A stretch of DNA of 64,000 bases, taken from Bifidobacterium callimiconis. Lineage in GTDB: Bacteria > Actinomycetota > Actinomycetes > Actinomycetales > Bifidobacteriaceae. Shown here one piece after another: positions 37,104-47,091 of this stretch (positions within the stretch are counted from its first letter, which is position 1; the number at the start of each line of letters is the position of its first letter). The DNA lies in the NCBI RefSeq assembly GCF_003952005.1, contig NZ_QXGJ01000005.1, positions 1-64,000 of the forward strand, in the 5' to 3' direction. A program made the translations under genes and the position numbers. The notes beneath the pieces are model-generated. The model had not been told where the DNA came from, made no database searches, and was given only the letters and a program-made list of their open reading frames with translations.

Positions 37104-38141
37104 ATGGAAACGACGCAGGATACGAACACGAAGACCGGCGGAATGACTCCGATCCCGGGCAATCCGGGACAGGGGAGTCCAAGTCAGGGCAGCTCGGGAC
37201 AAAGCGGCTCGCACTCGCACGTGCACTCGCACGGCGGCGGCGACGTCTCCGATCCGGGTCACGCGCGCCGGCTCATCGCCACGCTCTGCCTCACCGGCAC
37301 GGTATTCCTCGCCGAGGTGGTCGGTGCGATCATCACGGGCAGCCTCGCCCTGATGGTCGACGCCGGCCACATGCTCACCGACATCTCGGTGCTCGCCGCA
37401 TCCACCGTCACCGCCATTCTGATGCGGCGCAAGCCCAACTCCGAACGCACCTGGGGCTGGGCGCGACTCGAGGTGATCACCGCGGCCGGCGGCGCGCTCG
37501 CCCTGCTCGCCGTGGGCCTGTACGCGCTGATCGAAGCGGCCATGCGACTGTTCGGCAACGGCGAGGAGGTGCAGGATCCGATCCTGCTGCTTATCTTCGG
37601 CATCATCGGCTTGGCCGCGAATCTGGGATCGTTGTTCATTCTGATGAGCGACCGCAAGGCCAACATGAACATGAAGGCCGCGTTCCTGGAAGTGGCCAAC
37701 GACGCGCTTGGTTCGGTGGCGGTCGTCGTCTCCGCCGTGCTGGTCATGACGACCGGCTGGGGCAATTTCGATTCGATCGCCGGCGCGATCATCGCGCTGC
37801 TCATGATTCCGCGCGCCGGCAAGCTATTGCACTCCAGCATGAAGGTACTGCTCGAGGAGACTCCGGAGGGACTGGATCTCGAGGAGGTGCGCACGCATCT
37901 GAGCAACGTGGAGCACGTGGTGAACGTGCACGACCTGCACGCGAACACCGTGGCCACGGGCATGCCCACGCTGAGCGCGCACGTGGTGGTGGACGCCGAT
38001 ACGATCGGCGACTACGAGGCGATTCTCAAGTCGCTGCAGCGTTGCGTACGCGACCACTTCCCCGTTTCGGTGGAGCATTCCACCTTCCAGATCGAGCCCG
38101 AGGGATACACCAACATCCGCGACGGCGTATTCCACGACTAG
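37104..38141 (+). CDS. Cation diffusion facilitator metal exporter
   Basis: A 345-residue CDF transporter exporting Zn2+ or a related divalent metal by proton exchange. A His-rich N-terminus (GSHSHVHSHGGGD, about residues 35-47) precedes six membrane segments. The metal-site motif DAGHMLTD is in the second. The C-terminal cytoplasmic domain has HDLHANTVATGMPTLSAHVV. The ATG at 37104 has GTGTGGGG close upstream; an in-frame GTG lies three codons earlier. It is convergent with the ABC/FtsX pair across several repeats. The CzcD-type is the nearest family, but the metal is not determinable. Confidence 0.92.
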   Translation: METTQDTNTKTGGMTPIPGNPGQGSPSQGSSGQSGSHSHVHSHGGGDVSDPGHARRLIATLCLTGTVFLAEVVGAIITGSLALMVDAGHMLTDISVLAASTVTAILMRRKPNSERTWGWARLEVITAAGGALALLAVGLYALIEAAMRLFGNGEEVQDPILLLIFGIIGLAANLGSLFILMSDRKANMNMKAAFLEVANDALGSVAVVVSAVLVMTTGWGNFDSIAGAIIALLMIPRAGKLLHSSMKVLLEETPEGLDLEEVRTHLSNVEHVVNVHDLHANTVATGMPTLSAHVVVDADTIGDYEAILKSLQRCVRDHFPVSVEHSTFQIEPEGYTNIRDGVFHD

Positions 38142-38159
38142 GAAAGGCTCCTCATGTTC

Positions 38160-38375
38160 TCTCTCCCCCGAGGGAACTGAGTTCGCTCAGTTCTCCCTCC
38201 AAGGGAGGGAGATGTCACGACGAACGTCGTGACAGAGGGAGGGATACGACTCTTGTGCGGATTCAATCCCTCCCTCAGCCCGGCTGCGCCGGACAGCTCC
38301 CTCCCATGGAGGGAGCACACGCTATGTGTGTCGGCTGTGCGTCGGCTGCGCCGACAGCTCCCCTCAACGAGGGAA
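38160..38375. repeat. Three to four family D repeats
   Basis: Subtypes include one with a GTCACGACGAACGTCGTGAC hairpin (about 38190-38243), CCCTCCCTCAGCCCGGCTGC (38268-38316) and a GTCGGCTGCGCCGAC hairpin with CTCCCCTCAACGAGGG (about 38340-38375). They fill the convergent gap between the CDF gene and the degenerate ABC ATPase gene. Confidence 0.78.
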
Positions 38376-38400
38376 GCCACAATGCCCTGATCCCGACGTC

Positions 38401-39474
38401 CTACAGCGTGTAGGTGTAGTCGCAGGACTTGGCGAGATCGCGATCCTCGGTCACGATCACCACGCAGTGATCGTCCTTGCGGGTGAAGGAGCGCAGCAGC
38501 TTCATCACCTCGTCACGGCCGTCGTCACCCAGCTGACCGGTCGGCTCGTCGGCAAGAATCACCGCCGGCTCGCAGGCCAGCGCACGCGCGATGGCCGCCT
38601 TGCGTCGATCGATCTCCAGCAGTTCGCTCACCGGAACGTCGTTCTTCTCATCCGGGAAATCCACGTTCTCAAGCAGCTCCGCCGCCAGAATCGGCTTGGC
38701 CTTGAGGAAGTTGCGTCCCGACGCCTCCATCGTCATCACGATGTTCTGCACCGCGCTCAGATACGGCAGCAGCGCGTACCGCTGCGGAATCATGCCGACG
38801 AAGTGCCCGCGGTACTCCTGCGGCATGAGCTCGAGCAGCTCCTGGCTCTTGAACATCACCTTGCCGTCGGTCGGGCGCATGAGACCGGACAGCAGACCCA
38901 TCACGGCCGCGCGCTCGTTCTCGGCGTCCACCAGCACCGCGTGCGTCTTGCGCGCATAGAACTCCATGCTCACGTCGTGCAGCACGTCGCCGCCCTTGCG
39001 GTCCGACGCGTACGACGCATGCTTGAGCGCCAGCGTCGGATACGTCTTGAACTTGAAATCGTTCTTGTGACGGATCTCGCGGTCGATGTGCTTGGCCGTG
39101 GACTCGGCCTCCACCACCTCGACGGGCTTCACGGTCGCAGGTTTGGCAGCCGGCTTGGCGGCAGCGGTGGTCTTGGCCTCGGACTGGGCGTTTGCCGCAT
39201 CCGCAGACTCGTCGGAGGTCTTATCGGCTTCGTCGGCGTTGTCGTCGTCGGTCGTGCCGGCTGCGTCGGCTGCGCCAGTCGTGCCGTCCGTGTCAGCCGT
39301 ATCGTCGGCCGCGTTGTCCGTATCGTCCACACTGTCGTCGTCGAACACGATGTCGAACTTGGTGATCACGTCATCCGCATCCGCGCCGACCGTCGTCGTC
39401 TCGTCGACCGTTTCGGTCGACTCGGTCTTCTCGAGATCCTTGTCCGGCTTGGTCGTCTTCTTGTCGTCGCTCAT
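38401..39474 (-). CDS. Degenerate ABC-type ATPase paired with an FtsX-like permease
   Basis: A 357-residue ABC ATPase-fold protein with unusual losses. Residues 1-130 are an acidic Asp/Thr/Ala-rich extension. In the fold, the Walker A slot (about 181-190) reads LVDAENERAA, with no GxxGxGK[S/T]. The signature slot (283-290) reads SELLEIDR instead of LSGGQ. The H-loop reads VIVTEDRDL, so Glu343 replaces the usual His. Kept are the Q-loop (GMIPQRYAL, 227-235) and Walker B (VILADEPTG, 305-313). The start overlaps the permease stop by ATGA, so the two are translationally coupled. It probably binds or hydrolyses ATP poorly, if at all. Confidence 0.85.
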   Translation of the reverse strand: MSDDKKTTKPDKDLEKTESTETVDETTTVGADADDVITKFDIVFDDDSVDDTDNAADDTADTDGTTGAADAAGTTDDDNADEADKTSDESADAANAQSEAKTTAAAKPAAKPATVKPVEVVEAESTAKHIDREIRHKNDFKFKTYPTLALKHASYASDRKGGDVLHDVSMEFYARKTHAVLVDAENERAAVMGLLSGLMRPTDGKVMFKSQELLELMPQEYRGHFVGMIPQRYALLPYLSAVQNIVMTMEASGRNFLKAKPILAAELLENVDFPDEKNDVPVSELLEIDRRKAAIARALACEPAVILADEPTGQLGDDGRDEVMKLLRSFTRKDDHCVVIVTEDRDLAKSCDYTYTL

Positions 39475-40769
39475 CGGGTCTCCTCCATTCGCGATCCCAG
39501 CATCGTCGTCGCAGTGGTCAGGTTCGCACGCACCAGGCAGATCACCATCGTCGCCACAAGCGTGCCCAGACCGATCCACACGACCGTCCACACGGTTCCG
39601 GCGGCCACCGTGGCGTTCGTACCGGCGGCCAGCGCGTTCGACAGCGGCTTGGCGGCGAAGAATCCGCCGGCCGCGCCCGCAAGCCATCCGACGAGAATCG
39701 GCAGCAGATTCTCCAGCGAGAACTGCCAGCCGATACGGCCGCGCGTCACGCCGACCATGGTCAGGAAGCTCACCTCGCCGGTACGCGCGCGGCCGATGCC
39801 CCACACGAGCAGCAGCAGCGCGATCACGCCGCCCGCCACGTACATGGCGATCACGCCCACGCGCACCTTGGCGGCACCGTTCTTCAACGGCTCGATCTTG
39901 TCGTTGTACTTGTCGATCGTCGGCGACGTGATCGTGTAGTCCTTGCTCAGACCGGCCTTGCGCACGGCCTTCTCGAACTTCGTGTAGTCGGACGGGCTCT
40001 GCAGCACCATCGCGATGTCGAGCAGATTCGCGGTGCTGGCGGTGTCCGTGCCGGTCAGACCGGCCGACATCGTCACGGCCGTGGACGCCAGAATCGTGTT
40101 GTCCTGATCGATGCCGGTCTGCGCCTCGGAACTCTTGGACTTGGTCTTGTAGATGCCCGAGATCTTCACCTCCAGCGTCTGGCTGGAATCGCTCGGATTG
40201 ACGAGCTTGATCGTATCGCCCACCTTGAGATTGTTCTTGGTGGCCAGCGCCTGCGGCACGAGCACGGTGCTCGCCGCGTTCTCGTCGTTGTTGGTGTCGT
40301 AGCTGAGATCCTTGCCCTTCACCACGGTGTACGAGCCGTTGAGACTGTCGGCCACGGCGTCGGCGTCGGAGAATCCGGTGATCGCCAGCTGCACGCCGTC
40401 CTTGGTGGCGCTCACGCCGTCGACGTTCACCTTCGCGGTCTCGGCGGAATGCGCGTTCGCCAGCTGCACGCCGGCGTTCGTGGCCTTCTCCACGTACGTC
40501 GAATAGTTCTCCCACGACAGGTTGTACTTCGTCCAATCCACCTTGCTTGCGTCTCCGCCCTCCTTGGCGATGACGCGCGTACGGTCGACGCGGAACATGA
40601 CCGACGGCGTAAGCGCGTTGTAGGTGGTCGTGGTCGCCGTGTTCGCGGCGTCGAGGATGGACAGGCCCACGACCGAGCCGAACGATACGGCCACGGCGGT
40701 CAGGGCCAGCAGTATGGTCTGCGCCTTGTGGCGCCCCATCGCGGCCCAGGTGTTCTTCAGGACGAACAT
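39471..40769 (-). CDS. FtsX-like/MacB-type ABC permease
   Basis: A 432-residue membrane protein. An N-terminal segment (ILLALTAVAVSFGSVVGLSI) precedes an external domain of about 270 residues. Three C-terminal segments follow, including VIAMYVAGGVIALLLLVWGI and a final TVWIGLGTLVATMVICLVRA. This is the FtsX/MacB layout used in lipoprotein, peptide or signalling systems that couple external domains to a cytoplasmic ATPase. CTGGAGAAGTAC precedes the ATG. The next gene, overlapping by 4 bp, is its ATPase partner, which lacks key catalytic motifs. Confidence 0.88.
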   Translation of the reverse strand: MFVLKNTWAAMGRHKAQTILLALTAVAVSFGSVVGLSILDAANTATTTTYNALTPSVMFRVDRTRVIAKEGGDASKVDWTKYNLSWENYSTYVEKATNAGVQLANAHSAETAKVNVDGVSATKDGVQLAITGFSDADAVADSLNGSYTVVKGKDLSYDTNNDENAASTVLVPQALATKNNLKVGDTIKLVNPSDSSQTLEVKISGIYKTKSKSSEAQTGIDQDNTILASTAVTMSAGLTGTDTASTANLLDIAMVLQSPSDYTKFEKAVRKAGLSKDYTITSPTIDKYNDKIEPLKNGAAKVRVGVIAMYVAGGVIALLLLVWGIGRARTGEVSFLTMVGVTRGRIGWQFSLENLLPILVGWLAGAAGGFFAAKPLSNALAAGTNATVAAGTVWTVVWIGLGTLVATMVICLVRANLTTATTMLGSRMEETR

Positions 40770-41033
40770 GTACTTCTCCAGTTCCGTTTACAGTGTCGGG
40801 CCGGTTCGACGGTCGCGCTCGCGTGCATGCCGCGCTCGTCGGCGTACGACGTGCGACGCGCGGCGGTACGGCGAATGCCCGGACGATGTCAAGGCAAAAT
40901 ACGGCCCCTGTTCACTATGGGCACAGTATGTGTGCGTTCACTGTTCCCTTTCTAGGCTACTCCTGTGGAAAAACTGGGAGATTTCTGAGGGGAGGGGTGG
41001 ATTGGGGTGTTCAGACCCTTGTGTGCCGGTTTG
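40770..41033. other. Gap with no gene
   Basis: This stretch between the divergent FtsX-like and HD genes holds no open frame that I can support and no family A-D repeat. Promoters for both genes presumably lie here. A TGTGGAAAA DnaA-box-like nonamer occurs near 40965 on its own. Confidence 0.5.
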
Positions 41034-41051
41034 TTAGTGTGATCACACTAA
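41034..41051. promoter_or_regulatory. TTAGTGTGATCACACTAA palindrome
   Basis: An 18-bp perfect palindrome identical to the core of the 25378-25397 site. It lies 39 bp before the HD gene start, a normal operator position. Confidence 0.55.
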
Positions 41052-41090
41052 GGATGCGCGAGGGCCCGCGCGCGTATGGGTGGTTCTAAT

Positions 41091-41792
41091 ATGGGCGATA
41101 TGATTCCAAGCTATGACGATATCGATGATCTGCACCGCAAGTATGCGCCCTCGCAGGAGGCCTACGAGCTGGTGTACCGCCACTGCATGATCGTGGCGAA
41201 GATGGTGCGTGAGATCTGCGTCTTCCGCAACCGTCTGTTCGTACAGGCCGACGTGCTGGGCAAGGACATGATCCAGCAGTACACGACCAAGGCACCCACC
41301 CGTCTGCTCGACACCGACAAGGCTGTGGTGGGTGCGCTGCTGCACGACATCGGCACGTACGAGGTCATCGACAACGACGGCTCCAACGGTGAACCCGTCT
41401 CGTTCAACCGCGACCGCTATATTCTGCACGGTCTGGCCGGCTACGACCTGCTGAAGGCGGAGGGCGTGGACGAGGAGATCGCCCAGTTCTGCCGCAACCA
41501 TACGGGCGTGGGCATCACCAAGGAGATGGTGGAGCAGCAGCATCTGCCGCTGCCCGTGGCCGATTACGTGCCGCGCACCACCGAGCAGGAGATCGTGATG
41601 TACGCCGACAACTTCAACAGCAAGTCCGAGCCGCCGCGCTTCGTGACCGCCGCCAAGGCGATCCAGCGCTGCGCCAAGTTCGGCGAGGCCAACGAGCAGC
41701 GCATGCGCGAGCTGGTGGGCATCTACGGCGAACCGAAGAACCTCAAGGAGATGGCCGAGCAGTACCACATGGTGCTCATCGACGCCAAGTAG
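41091..41792 (+). CDS. HD-domain protein, probable metal-dependent phosphohydrolase
   Basis: A 233-residue HD-superfamily protein. The metal-binding pattern is visible: His in YRHCMIVAKMVREI, HD in GALLHDIGTYE, His in ILHGLAGYDLL and a later Asp in MYADNFNSKS. Such proteins hydrolyse nucleotides or cyclic nucleotides; the substrate is unknown. I start at ATG 41091 (GGGTGG upstream); 41076 and 41100 are alternatives. An 18-bp palindrome just upstream suggests specific regulation. A run of family D repeats and an amino acid permease gene follow. Confidence 0.87.
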   Translation: MGDMIPSYDDIDDLHRKYAPSQEAYELVYRHCMIVAKMVREICVFRNRLFVQADVLGKDMIQQYTTKAPTRLLDTDKAVVGALLHDIGTYEVIDNDGSNGEPVSFNRDRYILHGLAGYDLLKAEGVDEEIAQFCRNHTGVGITKEMVEQQHLPLPVADYVPRTTEQEIVMYADNFNSKSEPPRFVTAAKAIQRCAKFGEANEQRMRELVGIYGEPKNLKEMAEQYHMVLIDAK

Positions 41793-41809
41793 ACGTCTTT
41801 CCGCATCTG

Positions 41810-41940
41810 CGTGCTCCCTCCAAGGGAGGGAGCTGGCACGCATAGCGTGACTGAGGGAGGGAATGCGCGCCCGCAAAGGTAGTCAATCCCTCCCTCTGTC
41901 ATGACCTTCGTCATGACATCTCCCTCCCTCGGAGGGAGAA
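41810..41940. repeat. Two family D repeats
   Basis: A CTCCCTCC copy with GGCACGCATAGCGTG (41810-41862) and a TCATGACCTTCGTCATGACA copy (41886-41940), in opposite orientations. They lie between the HD gene and the amino acid permease gene. Confidence 0.8.
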
Positions 41941-42077
41941 CAAAGGGCGCTCTTGACTGGATCGGCCTCCCAGGGGGAGAACGTCTGATTCTGCGGTCAT
42001 GTCCTCCTTTATGAGGACACGGTCAAGCGCGGCCGGGGAAGAGACCCCATGCATCTGTACAACGAAGAGAGAACACA

Positions 42078-43598
42078 ATGACGACCAGTGAATCCGGCGA
42101 AGAAACCATAACCGAATCCGGGGGAGCGGCCAACGCCGATGCCTCCGGTACAACCCCCAAGGGACCGCATACCCACGCCATCCACACCAGCCTCAAGCGC
42201 GGCATGGAGGCCCGTCACCTGCAGATGATCTCGCTCGGCGGCGTGATCGGTACGGGTCTGTTCCTCAGCTCCGGCTATACGATCCACCAGGCCGGCCCGA
42301 TCGGCACGATCCTCGCGTACGCGATCGGCGCGGTGATCGTCTATCTGGTCATGCTTACGCTGGGCGAACTGTCGGTGGCCATGCCGGTCACCGGATCGTT
42401 CCATGTCTACGCGGACAAGTTCATCGGACCGGCCACGGGTTTTGTGGTCGCGATCCAATACTGGCTGACCTGGACGGTGGCGCTCGGTTCGGAGTTCACC
42501 GCGGCCGGTCTGCTCATGCAGCGCTGGTTCCCCGGCACGCCCACATGGATATGGAGCGCGGCATGCATCATTCTGATCTTCACGTCCAACGCGCTGTCGG
42601 TGCGGTTCTTCGCGGAGACGGAGTTCTGGTTCGCGTCGATCAAGGTGGTGGCCATCTGCGCGTTCATCCTGATCGGTGGTCTGGCGATCTTCGGCGTGCT
42701 GCCCGTGCACGGCTATGATTCCGCGCCGCTGTTCCACAATCTGGTGAAGGACGGTGCGTTCCCGAACGGATTCATGCCGGTGTTCGCTACGATCCTCACC
42801 GTGAACTTCGCGTTCTCCGGTACCGAGCTGATCGGCGTGACCGCGGGCGAGACCCGCAATCCCGAGGTGGCGGTGCCCAAGGCGATCCACACCACGCTGT
42901 GGCGCCTGGTGCTGTTCTTCATCGGTTCGATCGTGGTCATGTCGGCGCTGATCCCGTGGCAGGACGCGGGCGTGGACGAAAGCCCGTTCGTGCTCGTGTT
43001 CAACAGCATCGGTCTGCCGTTCGCCGGCGACATCATGAACTTCGTGGTGCTCACGGCCGTGCTGTCCGCGGCGAATTCGGGCCTGTACGCCACCACGCGC
43101 ATGGTGTGGTCGCTGGGCCACGAGCGCATGATCCCCGTGTGGTTCGCCAAGACGAACCGTCGCGGCGTGCCGATGCTGGCCCTGTGCGCCTCCATGGCCG
43201 GCGGTCTGCTTGCGCTGCTGTCTTCCGTGGTGGCGGCGAGCACGGTGTATCTGGTGCTGGTGGGCATCTCCGGCCTGTCGGCCGTGGTGGTGTGGATCGC
43301 CATCGCCTACTGCCAGATCGTGTTCCGCAGGCGTTGGATCGCCGAGGGGCATACGGTGAGCGAGCTCAAGTACCGTACGCCCGGTTATCCGTGGACGTCG
43401 TGGGCGGCGTTCATTCTGTGCACGGTCTCGTTCTTCCTCGTGTTCTTCGACGTGGAGCAGCGGTTCGCGCTGATCGCGGAGTTGATCTTCCTGGCCGCCT
43501 GCTATGGCATCTACTTCCTGCGTCAGCGTCTTGAACGAAACCGCAAGGTCGACGTCGTCGATGTTCCCGACGACAAGCCCTGGGTCGCCAAGGACTAA
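42078..43598 (+). CDS. Amino acid permease of the APC superfamily
   Basis: A 506-residue amino acid-polyamine-cation transporter of the AAT type with about twelve membrane segments. Marks are [20 protein letters not shown] and GTGLFLSSG in the first helix, and [12 protein letters not shown] in the middle. [18 protein letters not shown] is the AAT-family signature. The first 40 residues are polar. The family imports amino acids such as lysine, arginine, aromatic amino acids or GABA; substrate cannot be fixed. GAAGAGAGAACACA precedes the ATG. No neighbour suggests a particular amino acid. Confidence 0.93.
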   Translation: MTTSESGEETITESGGAANADASGTTPKGPHTHAIHTSLKRGMEARHLQMISLGGVIGTGLFLSSGYTIHQAGPIGTILAYAIGAVIVYLVMLTLGELSVAMPVTGSFHVYADKFIGPATGFVVAIQYWLTWTVALGSEFTAAGLLMQRWFPGTPTWIWSAACIILIFTSNALSVRFFAETEFWFASIKVVAICAFILIGGLAIFGVLPVHGYDSAPLFHNLVKDGAFPNGFMPVFATILTVNFAFSGTELIGVTAGETRNPEVAVPKAIHTTLWRLVLFFIGSIVVMSALIPWQDAGVDESPFVLVFNSIGLPFAGDIMNFVVLTAVLSAANSGLYATTRMVWSLGHERMIPVWFAKTNRRGVPMLALCASMAGGLLALLSSVVAASTVYLVLVGISGLSAVVVWIAIAYCQIVFRRRWIAEGHTVSELKYRTPGYPWTSWAAFILCTVSFFLVFFDVEQRFALIAELIFLAACYGIYFLRQRLERNRKVDVVDVPDDKPWVAKD

Positions 43599-43647
43599 CG
43601 GTCGGCTAGCGGTCGGCTGGTTGTCGGCTAGCGAACGGGCCGCTATC

Positions 43648-43963
43648 GTGCTCCCTCCCTGGGAGGGAGCTGTCCGGCGAAGCCGGACTGAGGGAGGGAA
43701 CCTAGCGTCAGGGGCTGGTGGTGGTGTTCTCCCCTCAGTCAGCCTGCGGCTGACAGCTCCCCTCAAAGAGGGGAGCCGGCGTAAGAGGTCCAATATTGCC
43801 ATTGGCTGGTGGAATGGGAAAGGTTGAGGGGAGCCTGCGTAGGGGGCAATACTTCGGCTTCTTGTGGGCGGCGTTTTGCGTGTGCTCTTCCACTGAGCGC
43901 CCATGTCCTCTGGCTCCCCTCTCTGAGGGGAGCTGTCTGCGTAGCAGACTGAGGGGAGCCTTG
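43648..43963. repeat. Three family D repeats
   Basis: CTCCCTCCCTGGGAGGGAG (43648-43700), then CTCCCCTCAGTCAGCCTGCG (43730-43776) and CTCCCCTCTCTGAGGGGAG with GCGTAGCAGACTGAGGGGAG (43911-43963). They occupy the convergent gap 43599-43976, which has no gene. Confidence 0.8.
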
Positions 43964-43976
43964 GCTTGGTATCCGA

Positions 43977-46190
43977 TCATCGTCTGCACGCGAAGCGGTA
44001 CAGCGCCCAGCCTTGTGCGTGCTCGCCGTAGGCGCTGTAATCCTGAACTATGGTCATCGTGCCGGTCTGTACGTACTGGTCGATCAGCCGCTGATCGTGG
44101 AACGGATCGTACTGCTGCTTGAACGTGAACATCTGCAGACTGGCCGCCTGCGGGCCCATCGCCAGGAAGTACGCGCCGTCGCTGCCGCCGGCCGGGCAGA
44201 CCGTATCCAGTACGCGCTGGCCGTCGCCCGACGCGAACGCGTCCTCCACCGCGCCGAAGATCGCGCCGTTCTTGGTGTGCTGCGGGTTGTACACCGGGTA
44301 GAGCATGTTCGCGTCGAACATCGTGCTCGCGTACATCGAACCGTTCATCGGGTCGGAGATGATCGCGGCATGGGTGCCGGTCTTCTCGATCATGCGTCGC
44401 ATCACGTCCACCTTGTCGGCGGTGAGTTGCTCGTACGGGTCGCTCTTGTTGTAGCCGGCGTTGCGCGTGATCTCCTCGCTCATCGTGGAGCGGATGGGAT
44501 TGTACGTCTGCGCGAGCGCCATCGTCGCGGTCATCGACACGGCCAGCACGATCGCCGTGGCGAAGGCGATGGCGTTGCGCGTGTGGCCATCGGCATGTCG
44601 GTTGACGGATGCGTCGACGTCGCCGATACGGAGGTTCCACTTCGTGCCGTCCGGGCCGGGCAGTACGGCCGCCTCGGTCACGGCGCGTTCCACGCACGAC
44701 AATCCGAACGCGAGCAGCGGCAGCAGCACGAACGGGAACATCGTCACCGTGCGGGCGTCCGAACGGTACCAGGGTGCGGCGAGGATGTTTGGGATCGCGC
44801 CGGTGAGCGAGGCGCTGCACACATACACCACGATCACGAACACGTAGGCCATCACTAGGGCGATGCCGTCGCGCAGACGGCTGCCGGCGAAACCGAGCGC
44901 GGCGATCGTTGCCGCGATCAGCGCTAGGAATGCGAACGCGCCGGCCACGGGATTGCCGCCGATCACGCCGTTGGAAAGCGACGACAGGTGGTCGCTGAAC
45001 GCGGTCCACAATGCTTCAGGCACTGTTTTGGTCGGCACGAACGTGTGGAACCACGCTCCCGGATCGGCGTAGCGGTTCGACGGGTAGAAGCTGATCATGA
45101 ACACGAGGAACGCGCCCGCGCCGGCGATCATCGCCACGAATACGGCGAGGATGAACTTCCACGGCAGGCGCGTGAGGACGAACGGCAGGAGAAGCAGCGC
45201 GTAGGTGAAGACCACGCGGGGATGGGCCGCCACGCATAGGATGCCGATCGCCGCCGTGGCCAAGGCCTCCAGCAGCAGGGTGCGGACGTGCTCGGCGCGG
45301 TGGCCTCGTTGAGCGTGGATCAGAGCGACGAGCGCGTCGAGGAGATGCAGCGAGCGATGTAGCAGGAACGGCAGCAGCGTGCTGGCCAGACCGAATGCGA
45401 TCAGCGGCCCCGAATACAGCATGTGGAAGGGGTGCGAGGCCGAGGCGACCGCGAGCAGCGGGATCATCAGGTTGGTGAAGATGCGCGTGATCGGGGTGGC
45501 GCTGCGCAGGAAATACGAGCAGAGCAGCAACATGCCGGCCGGCCAGAGGATGCCGGACGAGACGAGCCACACCACGTCCAGCGCGGTGAACACGCTGAGA
45601 TGCACGCCGAAGAGGGCGGTCAGCTTGACGGTGCCGGCGGCGAGCAGATGGAACAGCGGGGGATAGTAGCCGCCGTTCGGCAGGAGCGAGAGGGCCTTGG
45701 CCGGGCCCTGTTCCAGCAGTTCGCGGATGAAGTAGTAGTGGGCCGGGGCGTCGATGCCTTGGATCGGGCTGTTCCAGATGCCACGGGGGAACCATGCCAG
45801 CACGATGACGAATGCAAGCGCGATGCCGATGACTCCCGAGATGCGGGCGGCTAGGGTGAGTTTTGTCGTGGCGGTTGCCGGCTTGGTTGTTTGGGGTGTG
45901 GTTGCCGGTGCGGACGTTGTGGGAACTGCAACCGGGGTTGCGGTTGTCGGGGTTGCGGCGGCTATATCGGACGTGGGCGCGGCGATCGGCGTTTCACCGG
46001 GGTTGTTATCGTTGCGGGTGCGAGCCGCGGGCGCAGGGTTGTTGGCTATCCGGAGGCTGTTGGCCGTCTGGGAGGTGATGTCGGTGCCTTCCCCTGTGGA
46101 GGGAGCCTGGCCGGGATCCGTGGCAGGGAAATTCGCCGGGGATGCCTCGTTCGGGGTGTCTGGGGTTTCGGAAGCCTGCGTCGAAGTCAT
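43977..46190 (-). CDS. Large multi-pass membrane protein (DUF6541-like)
   Basis: A 737-residue membrane protein. A Pro/Ala/Thr-rich cytoplasmic N-terminus (1-112) precedes roughly a dozen membrane segments, then an external C-terminal domain. Features resemble DUF6541/GT-C-like proteins: GIDAPAHYYFIRELLEQGPA, an acidic site after segment one typical of GT-C glycosyltransferases, and LLPNGGYYPPLFHLLA. The C-terminal third has NAGYNKSDPYEQLTADKVDV and DPMNGSMYASTMFDANMLYP. It is a probable cell-envelope glycosyltransferase or polysaccharide-modifying protein, by analogy only. The start ATG at 46190 has GGTGGG three bases upstream. Confidence 0.8.
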   Translation of the reverse strand: MTSTQASETPDTPNEASPANFPATDPGQAPSTGEGTDITSQTANSLRIANNPAPAARTRNDNNPGETPIAAPTSDIAAATPTTATPVAVPTTSAPATTPQTTKPATATTKLTLAARISGVIGIALAFVIVLAWFPRGIWNSPIQGIDAPAHYYFIRELLEQGPAKALSLLPNGGYYPPLFHLLAAGTVKLTALFGVHLSVFTALDVVWLVSSGILWPAGMLLLCSYFLRSATPITRIFTNLMIPLLAVASASHPFHMLYSGPLIAFGLASTLLPFLLHRSLHLLDALVALIHAQRGHRAEHVRTLLLEALATAAIGILCVAAHPRVVFTYALLLLPFVLTRLPWKFILAVFVAMIAGAGAFLVFMISFYPSNRYADPGAWFHTFVPTKTVPEALWTAFSDHLSSLSNGVIGGNPVAGAFAFLALIAATIAALGFAGSRLRDGIALVMAYVFVIVVYVCSASLTGAIPNILAAPWYRSDARTVTMFPFVLLPLLAFGLSCVERAVTEAAVLPGPDGTKWNLRIGDVDASVNRHADGHTRNAIAFATAIVLAVSMTATMALAQTYNPIRSTMSEEITRNAGYNKSDPYEQLTADKVDVMRRMIEKTGTHAAIISDPMNGSMYASTMFDANMLYPVYNPQHTKNGAIFGAVEDAFASGDGQRVLDTVCPAGGSDGAYFLAMGPQAASLQMFTFKQQYDPFHDQRLIDQYVQTGTMTIVQDYSAYGEHAQGWALYRFACRR

Positions 46191-46241
46191 ACGCCCACCC
46201 TATCGTGCCCGCCGAATCGGGGGCTTGGGCGTTGTCGCGGG

Positions 46242-46503
46242 CCTAACCGCCGGTTTGGAGGTCTTTGGGAGGCTTTGCATGGCGCTAACCTCCGATTTGG
46301 AGGTCCTTCGCTGGGAAGAGACGTGGGCGGGTGTTGCTCATTATGATCGGAATGGTTCGATAACTCTGTTTTTGAGAGCTTTATGCGGGGGATTCTGGTG
46401 TGAGCGCCGATTCCGGGGATCGGAGCTACTTAGGTGAGAACCTCCCAATCGAGGGTTAGCTCCATGCAATGGGCGCGAAGGACCTCCAAACCGGGGGATA
46501 GGT
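46242..46503. repeat. Family C repeat cluster, two direct and two inverted units
   Basis: A 24-bp unit of the form CTAACC-N-CCG-RTTTGGAGGTC occurs at 46242-46265 and 46285-46308. Inverted copies lie at 46437-46460 and 46480-46503. Each unit folds as ACCTCC-N5-GGAGGT. The whole forms a 262-bp inverted structure. A further pair lies near 58.3 kb. Confidence 0.75.
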
Positions 46504-47091
46504 CGGTTGGGGGAGGTGCGCGGCGGGAGAGCGGCCGGCTATCGGGCCTTCCCTAGGTGGAATTGCACGGCGGCGCCGACATAACCACGCTTCGCTAGGT
46601 TCCTGCCTAAGTAGCCTTCGCCGTATTCGATCACGTTTCTGCTCTGTCATGGGAGATACGGGGCATATTTGCCCGTAAAGCTAGCTTTTCATGATTCCAG
46701 CTATATCGGCGACAACCTAGGGAAGCGCGGATAGACGTCTGCAGCGATGACTAGGAACCTAGGGAACAAGGGATACCGGGTTTTGGTGGGGAGGGGGCTT
46801 AAGGTCGAATTCAACGCATAAACGTCTAAACACCCTCGTCGCGTTTCTGCGACCGGTAGGGGCTCCCCGCCAGAAGTGCGTTTCCGTTTGTGCTTCCAAG
46901 TTGGGAGTGCCTTGGCTGTGCGCGTGATGGCCCGGATCGGTAAACGGCGGTCTGCGATTCTTTCGAACCTAATGGCGCGGATGCGACGCCGAGATCATCC
47001 CGGCATCGCTGCGCCAGACCTGTCGGTATGCTTGTGCTGTTCAATTGAGGGCTGGTGGTGGAAACGCCGAGCGGAGACATAGGAGATCGTG
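46504..47091. other. Gap with no recognisable gene
   Basis: About 590 bp upstream of the deacetylase gene. I see no credible open frame. A CCTAGGGAA motif occurs at about 46717 and 46768, and the sequence is less GC-rich than the flanking genes. It may be an old remnant or carry regulation for the deacetylase. Confidence 0.5.
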
